NCBI GenBank assembly: GCA_964035575.1
Contig: OZ037898.1
Location: 186,001-250,000, forward strand
DNA from: Rhynchopus sp. YZ270_cl-10
Taxonomy: Eukaryota; Euglenozoa; Diplonemea; Diplonemida; Diplonemidae
DNA: 64,000 nucleotides
Direction of reading: 5' to 3'
Both the position numbers and the translations under genes were made by a program. The notes beneath the pieces were generated by a model. It made no database searches. It saw only the letters and a program-made list of their open reading frames with translations, and was not told the origin of the DNA. Positions 9,417 through 19,802 of this stretch are shown in pieces (the stretch's first letter is position 1; the number at the start of each line of letters is the position of its first letter).

Positions 9417-11266
9417 TAGCCAACCTGACGGAGTGGCTGTGGTTATGGTAAAAACGATTTTTTTTTTTTTTTTTGACACAGCCTTCGGAAAAACTGGAGG
9501 TTTCGACGGAAAATATCACGGACAAAACAAATAGGGGTTGGTAAGACGACATTTTAAGCCTCTTTTTGTGCCTTAGTCGCCTTGGCATCTAATACGATAT
9601 GGTTATATTCGATAGGTCAAAGAAGGAGTTTACACGCTCTTTTCACCTTTAAAAAAGACAGCATGAAACATGAATGTGTACACATCTTGCATGGTATCTA
9701 AGATAATCTGTGAAAAGGGTGGTGAATGGGAGTGAAGTACTGTATGGTGGACTAATCATGGTCATGACCAGCATTTTGCCTTGACCAGTGCACCGTGTGG
9801 GAAAGAAAGAGAGAAAGAACGAGAAATGTGAATAAGAGAATTTGTTTCCATTCCAAAAGAGAGGGGGAAAAAATAGTAGTTGAAAAACGTGCTAAAAAAA
9901 AAACGCATCTCGGTCGAGATGTGTTTTTAGGAGATAAAAATACGCACTACAAAAGGCAGTACTTCCAGGCAAGGAAAGTGTCCATTGATTTTTGAAAACT
10001 TGGAAAAATCACGTGTCGCAACAGAATATATCCACGCCACGCTCCGATTTTTATTTTATTTTTGTGGCATTCGACAAATCACTCTGTCCGAAGACGGGGG
10101 TCTGTACACAAGCCCGAAGGCCTTTTTTGTAAAAGCTTTGAGAAGTACTTTACAAATCTGCGAAAACATCACAACCTACAACTGGAGTGGAGAGCTTTTG
10201 TGCCCTCCCCCCCCCGGAAAAAGTATATAAGATGAACCTAGGTCTTTCGGTGCTTAGGCACCTAGATCACATCAAAAAGACCCCCCCAAAAAAAAAGAAA
10301 AGTTTATAAGATGACCCTAAACCTCTCGTGCTTAGTCACCTTGAAAAATCGGGGAGGGTTGAAAGAGCAGGAAGGTGGGGCGCGGGGGGAGGGGATACAC
10401 TCACTAAGAAAGGTTTGGTAAGGAAATACCTAAAAAAGAAAGAAGACGATTGGATCCGAAGCCTCTTGGAGGTACCTCGGCACCTTACAACTTAGAGGAG
10501 GGGGTAAAGAGGTGTCAAATGCTTCTCAACCTCTCATGGCTATGGTGGCAGTATTGTGATGGGAGCCCATTGGAATACGCAAAATACATCAAAATACATT
10601 ACAACACCACGTGGTATTGTCATGTATTTTGCTGTATTTTGCGTATTCCAACTCCCATCACAATACTGCCACCATGGCTCGCCACTGTGCACAGTGTGCA
10701 CGCACATCACCTGGGCATGCGCAGATAGCACCTAACACAAGCCACCTTGCACGGAGAGTGAGAAAAGAGGGGGGGGTACAGTACATTGTGCACACTTTTC
10801 AATTCAGGGAGAAACAGAAAAGCAGTTGTGACAGTGCAACAATATACCCCCCCGTCTTTGGGTTAAATTTGTTGAAAAAGGGAAGAAAAGTGAAGGTAGA
10901 ATGTTGCCCCGCCTCGACGCAGGCATGAAAAAAAACAAAAAACAAAAACAAACTTAAAGATATGGAATCTATAAGAACGAACTCATTAAGACGATCCAAA
11001 AAAAAAAGAGAGAATGCAAAACGCCTCACCATTGGCAGACGCAGGGGCACTGGTTCTCCGCAGGGTTATCGAAACCCTAGAGAACACTTCATTTGGTATA
11101 CACACAAAGGGGGGGACAGGGACATAAGTATTGCCTCGCTAAAAGGTAACAAAAGCTGAGATGATCCTAAGCCTCTCTACTTAGTCACTTGAAAAAATTT
11201 TTTTTGACACTTCACATAAGACACACAGTAGCAACGCATTGAAGCGCAAAACCCTTATAACAAACC
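9417..11266. other. intergenic with short hairpins, no gene seen
   Basis: Holds three CTAAGC-CTCTCGTG-CTTAG type hairpins at about 10227-10264, 10306-10343 and 11158-11193, the last about 75 bases past the cyclase stop codon in its probable 3' UTR. A related AACGCCTCACC hairpin lies at about 11018-11065, and a foldback element at 10542-10675. No convincing reading frame. Confidence 0.5.
10542..10675. mobile_element. 134-bp foldback element, TIR ATGGTGGCAGTATTGTGATGG
   Basis: Long near-perfect inverted arms: ATGGTGGCAGTATTGTGAT is complementary to the right end, and TGGAATACGCAAAATACAT is also matched. The small centre is ACACCACGTGGT. TATTGTGAT is shared with the element at 2405-2640. No coding capacity. 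Confidence 0.85.
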
Positions 11267-13339
11267 TCACTTCTGATCAATAAGCTTATAGACCCCAGAC
11301 CTGAAGTGATGCGACTCCAACAACGACGCTGTCAGCGACGCTGGAAGCCGGGTCCCTGTGGGGGGGAGGTAGAGATTCGCCTCTTCGTTGACCGCATCCT
11401 CACAGAGCTTCCAGGCTTGCTGGACGGGCTCGCCGAGCACTGTCAGGAAACGCTGTGTACTGGACCCAACCCCACCATGATCCACTAGACCACTTGCTGT
11501 TGCCGACCCAAGGACGAGCCCTTCCACATCTAACGCAAGAATCTTGTTAACAAAGCGGATCCCCGCCTCCACATGCGACTGAGACACCCGCGTTACGTTC
11601 CACCCAATGCACGAATGGCTCCCCAAGAGCGACACCATCGTCCCCCCACTCTGCTCAAGCAACGTCGTCACAGCCTCCAACCGCACACTCAACGTCCTCA
11701 GTGCGTCCCCATCATCCCCCAACCCTATTTCCATTACCGTTATGGTCGCTGTACCATGCGAGACACGAGACGGTCCATATTCCAAGGCTGGTGCTAAAGG
11801 ACCGGAAATGCATCGAGGCAGTCCAATGGGGACTTCACGAACATCCTGCAGCGGACGTAGCTTTCTCCCTGCCAGCTTCGCAGGCCATACAGAGCATACC
11901 ACTATAGGTTCCGCAACCCCTTTTAGTATTTGAGAAATCGGGTCACCAGCTACGGAGGGGACACACCCAGCGCAGTCCGACTCCCATAACGCATAGGGTA
12001 AAGCGACGGCACCTGGTGTGCAACTTCCTTCTAATCGGGCGGCGACGTTTACGGTATGCCCGAAGTAGTCCATTCGGTGCGTTAACGCATTTAACTCTGT
12101 TGTAACCGGGCCACTGTTGATGCCTACTCGAACAGTGAGGCCGCCCCAGAGGCGGAGACGTGGTGCGCATAATGGAACTTCTAAGAGGGATGGTGGCCAT
12201 TCCGCTTCGTGCAGCCAGGTCTGTACTGTGACTCCAAAATTTAATGCATTGACTGTCGCAGGAAACGCGGCGATAAAGGCATCTCCAATGGTCTTCACCT
12301 CATATCCTTCGCATTCTGCAATCGCACAGCGGATGACCGCGTTGTGGATGCGGAGGGCTTCACGCATTCCATTAGGTTCTGCTTCCCATATCGCGGTGGA
12401 ACCTCGTATATCTGTGAACGTTATTGCAACGTCTTCGTTATGTAGACCAGGGGGGTTTACTAAGGTGCTTTGCGTCAGCACCGCAGGGTTGATGCCTTCA
12501 AACAGGGCAGTAGGGAGGTAGGGCCGGTAGGTAGAGAGGTGCTCTCCGAGGGTGGAGAGGGCGGTGTGCATTTCAGGGGGTATTTGGAGGCGTGTGTCGG
12601 GTCTGGCAAGGATGTCTGCAACCCGGTCGATGTCGTAGGCAGCGAGGAGCGTGGCGATTTCTTGTACGGTGGAGATGGTGGTTTGCATGGCGTTGTGCTC
12701 TCTGGTCGCGTCGTCTGCGAAGCCGCGGGTTGCTACAAAGTCGAACACAAAGACCAGCATAGTGGAAAACGCATCTTGTGCTGCCCATTCCAGGTCCTGT
12801 CTGCAAGGGAGGGTGGCGCACGCATTCATGTCGTCAAAGCGGTCTCTTCGGACCTTCTGTGAATAGGTGCCTGGGAGATCATATAGCCCTGCCCGCATGA
12901 CGCTTTCGAAGAGGTTGACCAACTGCCATAACACAACAAATACTACTACTGCTATGGTGTGTTTGCGTTGTACCCGCATGACTAAAAGGAAATCTACGAT
13001 TAACACAAAGGTTGGCCATATATAGGTCTGTACAGTGCGTTCGTTTACATCGGCAAGGGCAACACCAAAGGTCCAAATGTAAACACAAATAACCAACATG
13101 CTCTCAGAAACTTCTCGAAAAGCAAGCATTTGGGAGAGCAGGACAACCGTAGGCGCGCCGCAGACCAGCGGGCCGATGACTGAGAAGGAGAACCCTTGCG
13201 TCATGTTGACGAGAGCTGCGACTGTGACGGAGACCAGCGTAATGCACAGCATCACAAAGAGAAGCCGACGACGTTTCAGTGGCGCACCTGAGAGCCTCCC
13301 ATCCAAGGAAAGCATCCGCTTCAGGAAGTCCCATGACAT
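11267..13339 (-). CDS. membrane adenylate cyclase, class III, with a second degenerate cyclase domain
   Basis: This 690-residue single-exon protein probably makes cAMP at a membrane. Hydrophobic segments at about residues 27-45, 51-72, 79-96, 105-122, 128-145 and 190-203 predict a multi-pass N-terminal half. The cyclase domain (about 303-500) has ITFTDIRGSTAIWEA, giving metal-binding D310, then YEVKTIGDAF with K349 and D353, and MDYFGHTVNVAARLE with D424, N431 and R435. The Lys/Asp pair is the adenine-selective combination, and N/R are the transition-state residues, so the domain looks active. Residues about 525-660 resemble a second cyclase fold without those residues. The wording of the catalytic motif is like that of cyclases of kinetoplastids and other protists. 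The start is the first ATG of the frame, after a pyrimidine-rich leader. Confidence 0.93.
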   Translation of the reverse strand: MSWDFLKRMLSLDGRLSGAPLKRRRLLFVMLCITLVSVTVAALVNMTQGFSFSVIGPLVCGAPTVVLLSQMLAFREVSESMLVICVYIWTFGVALADVNERTVQTYIWPTFVLIVDFLLVMRVQRKHTIAVVVFVVLWQLVNLFESVMRAGLYDLPGTYSQKVRRDRFDDMNACATLPCRQDLEWAAQDAFSTMLVFVFDFVATRGFADDATREHNAMQTTISTVQEIATLLAAYDIDRVADILARPDTRLQIPPEMHTALSTLGEHLSTYRPYLPTALFEGINPAVLTQSTLVNPPGLHNEDVAITFTDIRGSTAIWEAEPNGMREALRIHNAVIRCAIAECEGYEVKTIGDAFIAAFPATVNALNFGVTVQTWLHEAEWPPSLLEVPLCAPRLRLWGGLTVRVGINSGPVTTELNALTHRMDYFGHTVNVAARLEGSCTPGAVALPYALWESDCAGCVPSVAGDPISQILKGVAEPIVVCSVWPAKLAGRKLRPLQDVREVPIGLPRCISGPLAPALEYGPSRVSHGTATITVMEIGLGDDGDALRTLSVRLEAVTTLLEQSGGTMVSLLGSHSCIGWNVTRVSQSHVEAGIRFVNKILALDVEGLVLGSATASGLVDHGGVGSSTQRFLTVLGEPVQQAWKLCEDAVNEEANLYLPPTGTRLPASLTASLLESHHFRSGVYKLIDQK

Positions 13340-14023
13340 TGTTTATATGGTATGTGGGGAAAGAGAAACGTTCAGATTTAAAAAAAAAACGGTTGGCAAG
13401 AGATGGCTAAGTGTGGTGTGTACTGAGCCTCCGAGAAGGAGGGAAACAAAAAGTGGTTCTCTTTTTTGAAAAGAGACGAAAATTTCGCAAAAAAAAAAAA
13501 TAAAATAAAATAAAATGTGTCGAGTTCTGAAACAAAGGAGGGAGTGAAAGAGGGGGGATAGTAGGGGAGGACCGAAAGATCGTTTGTATATTGAAAAATT
13601 GGCTGGTTCTCTCTGTATTGCTTTGGCTTTTGTTTTTTTTTGCCGAAAAAAGCATTTTAGTTTGATGTTTACTGCCGATATTAGGGGAAGAGTCCGTAAT
13701 CGTGGCCAGGGGGTGGGATGGGGATGAGGGATGAGGATGGGGATGGGGGTATGAAGAAGAGACATTGCTTTATATGGGGAAGAAAAGAGACTGGGGTGGA
13801 GAGGTGCGGAGGTGGGAGGTGTACTTTTCTGAGAATCATGCATTATTTTTTGTGCAAATAGTGGAAAAACAGCGACACTCTTTCTGTTGTGAAAAGATGA
13901 AGAGAAGTTGAAAAGAAAAAAGAAAAAATTCAAAAAACCCTATTAACGCGCGCCATCAGGCACTCCTTCGTCTCAATGCATCACATACAATACATTGTAA
14001 AAAACGTATCACGTTTAACAAAC
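13340..14023. other. intergenic, probably 5' leader of the cyclase gene
   Basis: Purine-rich on the plus strand (pyrimidine-rich in the sense of the cyclase gene). The long open frames here are low complexity. No repeat family was recognised. Confidence 0.4.
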
Positions 14024-15119
14024 TCACTCTCTCCACTCTCTTGTGGCCTCAGGTTCCTTCTTGTGGGGCTCTGAAGGCTGGACTTTGCGGGGAAAACGCT
14101 TCTTTGTTTTCGTGAATGCGCCAAGGATTTTGACCTGCGGAGGTGGCTTTGGCTCGCGGTACTGTCTTCTGAGCTCCACTCTGGTACGGTCGGCAGCTTT
14201 CTTGGTTTTTTTGGAGGGTGCAGTAAAGTTGTATTTGAGGCGTCCTTTGGGGGTGATTGTGACCTCACATTTCGCTGAGTTCATTGCGTTCACTGCGAAG
14301 ACCACTTTCTCCGCCTGCGTCGCAAGCGCCATCCACGCGAATTGGTTCTTGTGCTGCATCGCCCTGCTCTGCACTGCCAGAGCGCCGGAGTCCTCGGTAC
14401 CTCGGATGATGTCGCGGGTCAGCATCTTGTGCTTCAACAGTGGGTGCAAACCTTGTGACGCCCCCATTAAGACTGTGAGAATGTTATGGGATGTGGAAAT
14501 TTCCAGATCGTTTTGAAATTTCAGAGAAAAAAGAAAAAGAGGGTTGTTGTTGGATTCTCTGAATGAAGTTATCATCATCCCCCATGCTGGAGGTGTGCAG
14601 GAAGTGGAACTGTATCAATGCGGGTGGATTCTTTTCAACTTCATGGATGCAGCGGCGAACGCACCAAATTGAAGAAGAAAAAAAGGTAGTGATTAATGCG
14701 GGCACCTCCTGACCCCCCAGCCCCGGATGAAAGCACAAAAAGTACCCTGCAGCCAACAACAGAAGATGTAAAAAGAAACGTTATGGCTTGCCCTGTACCA
14801 TAAGTGAACGAGGGCGGTACACAACCGCTCGTCAGCTGGGGGGAAAAGAGAGAAAGAGAATCTAAGCTTCTGATGACCTTGAAAAAAGTGGGGGGAAAGG
14901 GGGGGAGGGTGTCATACTTTTAGGCTTGTAAGACACAGGCCCGCTAATCTTGCCGCTCTTGACAGCTTGGAAACGGACTGTCCCAGTTTGAAAGTCGGGT
15001 GCCTCCACGACGATTCCCTGTTCGGTGAAGTGGTGATTGGTGATGGAGATGGCTTTCTCTTGCAGGCCGTACCGTTAACCGCAATAGGTCTCTAGGCTAA
15101 AAGCCTCTGGCCGACAGAA

Positions 15120-15165
<46 letters not shown>

Positions 15166-16069
15166 AAAGGATTGGCTCCGAGGGTACGTGTAGATGGCTA
15201 GAAGTCGGCAAAGTAGATTGTCCCCCGGGTGCCAACATCGCCCTCCCTCCTGGTCCCCCCGATGAGTTCGGGATGGCCATGGGCATGGCAGTCGCTGCCA
15301 CTGCTCGGGCGCAGGCAGGGGAGGCCGTAGCCCTCCACCAAGCAGCCGCGCAGACCGCGGTGACCGAGGCGCGGGCGGGGCAGTACGTAGCGCAGGCAGG
15401 GGCGGAGGCGGAGGGACGGGCACTCCGGGCAGAGGCAGGCGGGCACGTGCGTGAGGCGCAGGCGGCGGCGAATGTGGCGGTGTTGACGATGATCCCCAGG
15501 AGGTGGGCCACCACACCCCTGTGCATGGTATACGCGTAGACGCTTTCGGCACCAATGAAGGAACCTACTCACAGGGTGCCATTACCATTCGTTGATAGCA
15601 TATGCTACAGGCGGTACACACACCATCCTACTGTCCTTGAGACTGTAGCCCTCAGTGAGCTTTTGAGTGATCCCGAAGTGCGTAATAAGTCCCAAGAGTG
15701 TGTACCGTTTATTCAGAAATTAAACAGGGAGAAAAACGCTGTCAATATCTCCGTCAAAGCTTGATTTGAAACAACAATAGCATCAGCTCAAAAAAAAAAA
15801 TATATCTATCGTTCACACAATTACTCCTCACATACCCCTTTCTTGCCACGCACTGCTTGCAGATCTTCGAACTCTTTTGTCAGACGTTCGTCTTCGTGTC
15901 GTTGTGCGGCACGCTTCTTGGGAGGGTTGACCACGATGGGGCCAAGCAATGACGCTGCCTGCACTTTCAGTGTGCTCTTGATGCGTGAGCGGTGCGTCGC
16001 GAGTTGCATCTCTTCAGCTTTCTTCACATTCGAGACAGCCACTGCGTTAGGGACCTGCTCATGCGACAT
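14024..16069 (-). CDS. unknown basic protein, three exons
   Basis: Model: exon 1 15836-16069 (78 codons from MSHEQVPNAVAVSNV), exon 2 14918-15056 and exon 3 14024-14472, giving about 273 residues. Intron 1 (phase 0) starts GTATGTG; intron 2 (phase 1) starts GTATGAC and ends CTCACAG. Joining exons 2 and 3 gives a smooth VSYKPKILMGASQG. The protein is rich in Lys/Arg, especially at the C terminus, with no signal peptide or membrane segment. The short segment QTGTVRFQAVKSGKISGPVS looks beta-rich. No family is recognised. The weakest point is the acceptor of exon 2 (GCAAGAG rather than CAG); a further exon could be hidden in the GC-rich island inside intron 1 (15225-15540). Confidence 0.65.
14712..14775. 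repeat. dispersed 64-bp repeat, copy 2
   Basis: Partner of 3799-3862, in the same orientation. It lies in intron 2 of the unknown basic-protein gene. Confidence 0.7.
15225..15540. other. GC-rich, coding-like island inside an intron
   Basis: About 315 bases of very GC-rich DNA within intron 1 of the 14024-16069 gene. One plus-strand frame from about 15273 reads as an Ala-rich helical segment (MAMGMAVAATARAQAGEAVA and similar). Frames on the minus strand are also open, so the coding strand cannot be decided. It is preceded by a near-direct repeat AAGTCGGCAAACTAGAT / AAGTCGGCAAAGTAGAT. It may be an extra exon, a nested gene or a captured fragment. Confidence 0.3.
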
Positions 16070-16192
16070 CCACGGAAAGCTGTTTGTTTTTTACAAAAAT
16101 TGGCAAAAAAAACATCACACATAATATCGTGGAGCACATTGAGTAAACAACCCAGTTTTTCTCAAATAAAGTGCATAAAATGCAAACTCCTC

Positions 16193-16326
16193 TGGTGTGG
16201 CTGAAGGGGGGTGATTCGCACTTTTTTGGGGCACATTTCTTCCGCATTTTTACGCACTTTTCCCCCATGCACAAAAAAATTTCGAGGACTGATCCGCATT
16301 TTTTGCGCCCCCATTCAGCCACACCA
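16193..16326. mobile_element. MITE, family TGGTGTGGCTGAA (copy 2)
   Basis: 134 bp from TGGTGTGGCTGAAGGGGG to CATTCAGCCACACCA, with GATTCGCACTTTTT and TGCGCCCC inside. It ends about 90 bases from the stop codon of the EngB-like gene, so it may lie in that transcript's 3' flank. Confidence 0.85.
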
Positions 16327-16413
16327 TCCTCTCAAATTTTCCCTTTTGTTTTTTCTCCTGAGTTTTATATTTTACATTCCCCATTAAAACAGTACATTAG
16401 ATTAACAACACTT

Positions 16414-19400
16414 TTATTTCACATTGCCAAACCCCCCCAAAAAACCAGCTACAAAAAATACCACATACCCCATATAATGAGGACCCATCTGTTTCTTCTT
16501 AATCTCCTCTGAGATGACGTTAGGATCTAACATTGTGGGTTCGTTGTTCTTCCCTAGACCATCTGTCATTTTTGTTGGTAGACCTACTGTAGGCAGCGTC
16601 CACTTATTTTTAAACACATTTGCGTCTGGATCGACCGGCTGGGCCTCCAAAAGCACATCCCCCGGCACGGACCGCAATAACTGCGTAAACGACTTCCACT
16701 TCTGCGACGGCCGCGGCAGGGGCGACTGGTGTTCCCCTCCTTCCACACTGCGCTTCTTCTGTCCCTCCTCCTCCTCCTCCTCCTTCCCCTCCCCCTCCTC
16801 CACCCCTTTTGTTCGAGGAAGCGCCTTACGTCCTCCCATACGTCTTACCGGAGTGTCCTTAAACAATGTTTGGTCTGGCTTTGCAAACCCCATTCCCGTC
16901 TTTGCTGCTGCATCGTAGGTTGCGTCTACACCATCCGCAAAGGAGATTGTATTCTTCTCTCCAGAGGCCCGACGGAGGGGGAGATGCTCTTCCGCGTAGA
17001 CATCTGCCTCTCGTGCAAGCGTTTCCTCTGCTGTTTCGTTGGCTCGTAACAGACGTCTCCCCTGTTCTGCCAGCACTGCGTCACCACTGCGAGGCTCTGT
17101 AGTGTTCTTCTGTGAAACGAAAGAATCCATGTTGCTTACCACAGAATATCCGGTTGGCTTGGTTCCCTCTGTGATTGTAGGAGCTTCAATAGTATCGGTT
17201 ATACCAAACTCAGAAAGAATGTCATCAGCCAGATCCTCGCCTGCAGTGATGTCTGGGGCGGTGGAGGTGGAGGTGGTGGTGGTGGTGGTTTCGTGAGCAC
17301 CTCGGATAGTGAACGACAGCCGAGTGGAGAACTGTCCAGTACCTATTCCTCTGGGAAACAGCCAATTGTATCCCACCCTGGTAGGTGGGGAGAGGGGGTG
17401 GGGTTGGTTGTGCTGTTCTTCTTCTTCTTCGATTACTTCGTCTGCGGAAATGTCAAATTCGCGCTGATGTTGTTGTTCTTGAGATTCGCGAGGTTCTTGA
17501 GTGTGGGAGGAGGGAGATTCATCCACAGAAATTCCAGCATCGCGCAGCGTTTTGGTGTGCTTCGTTGTAACTTCCTCGCTGATGTCATCCAAGGTAAATC
17601 CATAGTTCATTCTGTCCACCAGATCGTCTGATGGAGACCCTCGTAGAACCTTTTCCTCAAGCGCCTCTGCCGAGAGGGTCTCCCAGTCGTCTTTGCTGAC
17701 CTCGGGGTCCGTGAGGTATGTTGGCGAGAACATCGCCACCCCGCGCCGTGCGTCGGTAAACTCTCCCATCTGCCTTTCAAAGAAGTCTTTCTGGTACCGC
17801 TGCTGTGTGTTGGGGTACTGCACTGCGTCCTCTGTCATTTCCTCCATGAGACGCAGCTTTTCTACAAACGCATTTTTCTTTGCCACCGCAGCACCTTCAT
17901 CGGGAATGATCATATCACTTCCAGACGCCTTCTTGGGCAATGCTCTCACATACTCATCGACAGTGGTGGGAGACATGCCGGGACCTAACGGCGCGCCTCC
18001 GGCAACTGTAGATTGAAGATAAGGGTTTCGGATGAGAGGGTTGTGCCGTGCACCCATCCCAGAGAGGTGCATGCCCAAGGTGGATTGTTCCTTTTCTAGT
18101 TTGACAAGTGCATATTCTGCGTCCTGTGCTTCGTCTGGAGAACCATATTCTGCAGAGTTAATCGCCTGATGCACCCTATCCTGCCATTTGTCCAGCTTTT
18201 TGAAATTGGAAACCAGATTCACCCGCTCCTCCAAGTATTGTTCTTTGTCCTCCGTGCCACGTTGCTGCATTTTTTCGACAATGTCACGTTGCTCTTCTAC
18301 CCGCTTCCACCATGGAAGCAACTCCGCCTGGGTCACCAAAAAGCCTCTAAGCTGTTCAATACCCCACCCATAAACAGAGCTTACCGGGATAATAGGGAGG
18401 TTTATCTTCAAAGCGTAGTGTCTCTTGGATGATATCTCGCGGTACATATTTTTCATTAACTCTTCCAGCTTTTTGTGAGACAGTAGATCCGCTTTTGTTA
18501 TCACTATCGTCACCAGGGAGACTCGGGTGTGCATATCTGAGAGTGCTCGCAGCCATTTTTTGTCACGAACGGTAAATCCCTTTGTAGCATCAACGCAATA
18601 GAACGTACCTTTCAGTTGCCTCCGGGTCCCTTCATAGTACTGTGAAATGCACATATAAAAGGCGTCTTCTGCATCAGGTCGAAGGTTTCCGGCGGTATGT
18701 CCAGGAAGGTCAATCAGAGCACCTCCCCAATGAGTTCGAGAGAGTCGTGTCGCTGCAGGGTATTTGGTAGGGCCGTCAGCCCAAGCTTGTTTCCATAATT
18801 TCCGATCCGGTGCTTGGTAAAAGTCTATGGTAGGTACACCATCATCAGATGCCTGCATATTCGCGATTTTTGACTCAGTAATCGCATTGATTAGAGTAGA
18901 CTTCCCAGACCCCGCTCCTCCAAAAATCGCAACCTCTGACGCACTCTGCGGGCCACTGTCGAGATACACATCGTACGGTCCTCCTTGATATACTAACTCC
19001 CATTTTTTATCTACGTACACCGTTTTCCCTAAGGCCACTGCAGAAGGAACCAAAATATTCGTCAAAGATGGTGGCGGAGGTACCATCTTTCCATTGAATT
19101 TGAACAAATCCGTAGAAGGCGTGGTGACTGCGTGGAGCTGCCTTCTTGCATCCCTTCTGGTTGCAGCCTTGATCACTCTTGACTCCATTTTCATAATCTC
19201 CGCATCAACAAACTTATCCTTGGCAGACCCCGGAATGTCATCACCATCTGCAAAGGGGTTATACTCTTCCTCTTTGGGCACCTCTTGTTTGAGTTCTGTG
19301 TTTTTGTGGTACATGGTTCTCGTGGAGCGTCGTGTACGTTGGGATTTGTTTGCCATTCTGGCTCGAAGCTCTTCTATGCCGTTTAACTGCGTTTCATCAG

Positions 19401-19698
19401 GGAGTTGCTCGGTATCGGTGGGGATGTGCACAGGGTTGAAACTGCCACGTCCAGTAGGGGTAGTTTGCCGTTCCTGGTGACCTGCAAAGTCACGCTCCCA
19501 CGCGCTGCGAAGCACCGCATGCTTCTCGGCAGCAACCCGCCCTTCGTCCTCAGCTGCCTCCCGCTCTCGGCTCTTGATCTTGCCGTACTCCGCGCGTTGT
19601 CTCCGACCGTGCCCTTCCTTCGTAAGCTCTAAAGACGATGCATTCCGACGGCAAACGGTAGTCACACTATGCAAAGAGGAACGGCGGTTTAAAAACAT
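16414..19698 (-). CDS. EngB/YihA-like mitochondrial GTPase, long form
   Basis: A single-exon gene for about 1094 residues. I take the ATG at 19696-19698 because it gives MFLNRRSSLHSVTTVCRRNA, an Arg/Ser-rich presequence typical of mitochondrial import. The GTPase core (about 255-460) has G1 GGAGSGKST (260-268), G3 DLPG (330-333), G4 TKAD (401-404) and a G5-like SSVYGWG, in the spacing of the EngB/YihA family of ribosome-assembly GTPases. Kinetoplastids have a mitochondrial EngB that helps assemble the large mitoribosomal subunit; a similar role is inferred. Unlike bacterial EngB (about 200 residues) this protein has a long basic N-terminal arm, a very long acidic low-complexity C-terminal part and a final hydrophobic segment (YVVFFVAGFLGGFG) that could insert in a membrane. 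In-frame ATGs further upstream give a less plausible N terminus. Confidence 0.85.
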   Translation of the reverse strand: MFLNRRSSLHSVTTVCRRNASSLELTKEGHGRRQRAEYGKIKSREREAAEDEGRVAAEKHAVLRSAWERDFAGHQERQTTPTGRGSFNPVHIPTDTEQLPDETQLNGIEELRARMANKSQRTRRSTRTMYHKNTELKQEVPKEEEYNPFADGDDIPGSAKDKFVDAEIMKMESRVIKAATRRDARRQLHAVTTPSTDLFKFNGKMVPPPPSLTNILVPSAVALGKTVYVDKKWELVYQGGPYDVYLDSGPQSASEVAIFGGAGSGKSTLINAITESKIANMQASDDGVPTIDFYQAPDRKLWKQAWADGPTKYPAATRLSRTHWGGALIDLPGHTAGNLRPDAEDAFYMCISQYYEGTRRQLKGTFYCVDATKGFTVRDKKWLRALSDMHTRVSLVTIVITKADLLSHKKLEELMKNMYREISSKRHYALKINLPIIPVSSVYGWGIEQLRGFLVTQAELLPWWKRVEEQRDIVEKMQQRGTEDKEQYLEERVNLVSNFKKLDKWQDRVHQAINSAEYGSPDEAQDAEYALVKLEKEQSTLGMHLSGMGARHNPLIRNPYLQSTVAGGAPLGPGMSPTTVDEYVRALPKKASGSDMIIPDEGAAVAKKNAFVEKLRLMEEMTEDAVQYPNTQQRYQKDFFERQMGEFTDARRGVAMFSPTYLTDPEVSKDDWETLSAEALEEKVLRGSPSDDLVDRMNYGFTLDDISEEVTTKHTKTLRDAGISVDESPSSHTQEPRESQEQQHQREFDISADEVIEEEEEQHNQPHPLSPPTRVGYNWLFPRGIGTGQFSTRLSFTIRGAHETTTTTTSTSTAPDITAGEDLADDILSEFGITDTIEAPTITEGTKPTGYSVVSNMDSFVSQKNTTEPRSGDAVLAEQGRRLLRANETAEETLAREADVYAEEHLPLRRASGEKNTISFADGVDATYDAAAKTGMGFAKPDQTLFKDTPVRRMGGRKALPRTKGVEEGEGKEEEEEEGQKKRSVEGGEHQSPLPRPSQKWKSFTQLLRSVPGDVLLEAQPVDPDANVFKNKWTLPTVGLPTKMTDGLGKNNEPTMLDPNVISEEIKKKQMGPHYMGYVVFFVAGFLGGFGNVK

Positions 19699-19802
19699 CT
19701 TTAGCGCATTTCTTTGTGTATGAAAGAGGTGGGTGGGGGAGGAGGGAGCGTCTGTTAGGGGTTTGTATTGGTTGTGTTCGCATAAAAGAGTTTTATGAAC
19801 CC

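Noticed and set aside
13343-13933. A 196-codon minus-strand frame upstream of the cyclase gene
   Set aside because: Phe/Ser/Pro/His low complexity from a pyrimidine-rich leader; no conserved motif, and it ends just before the cyclase start.
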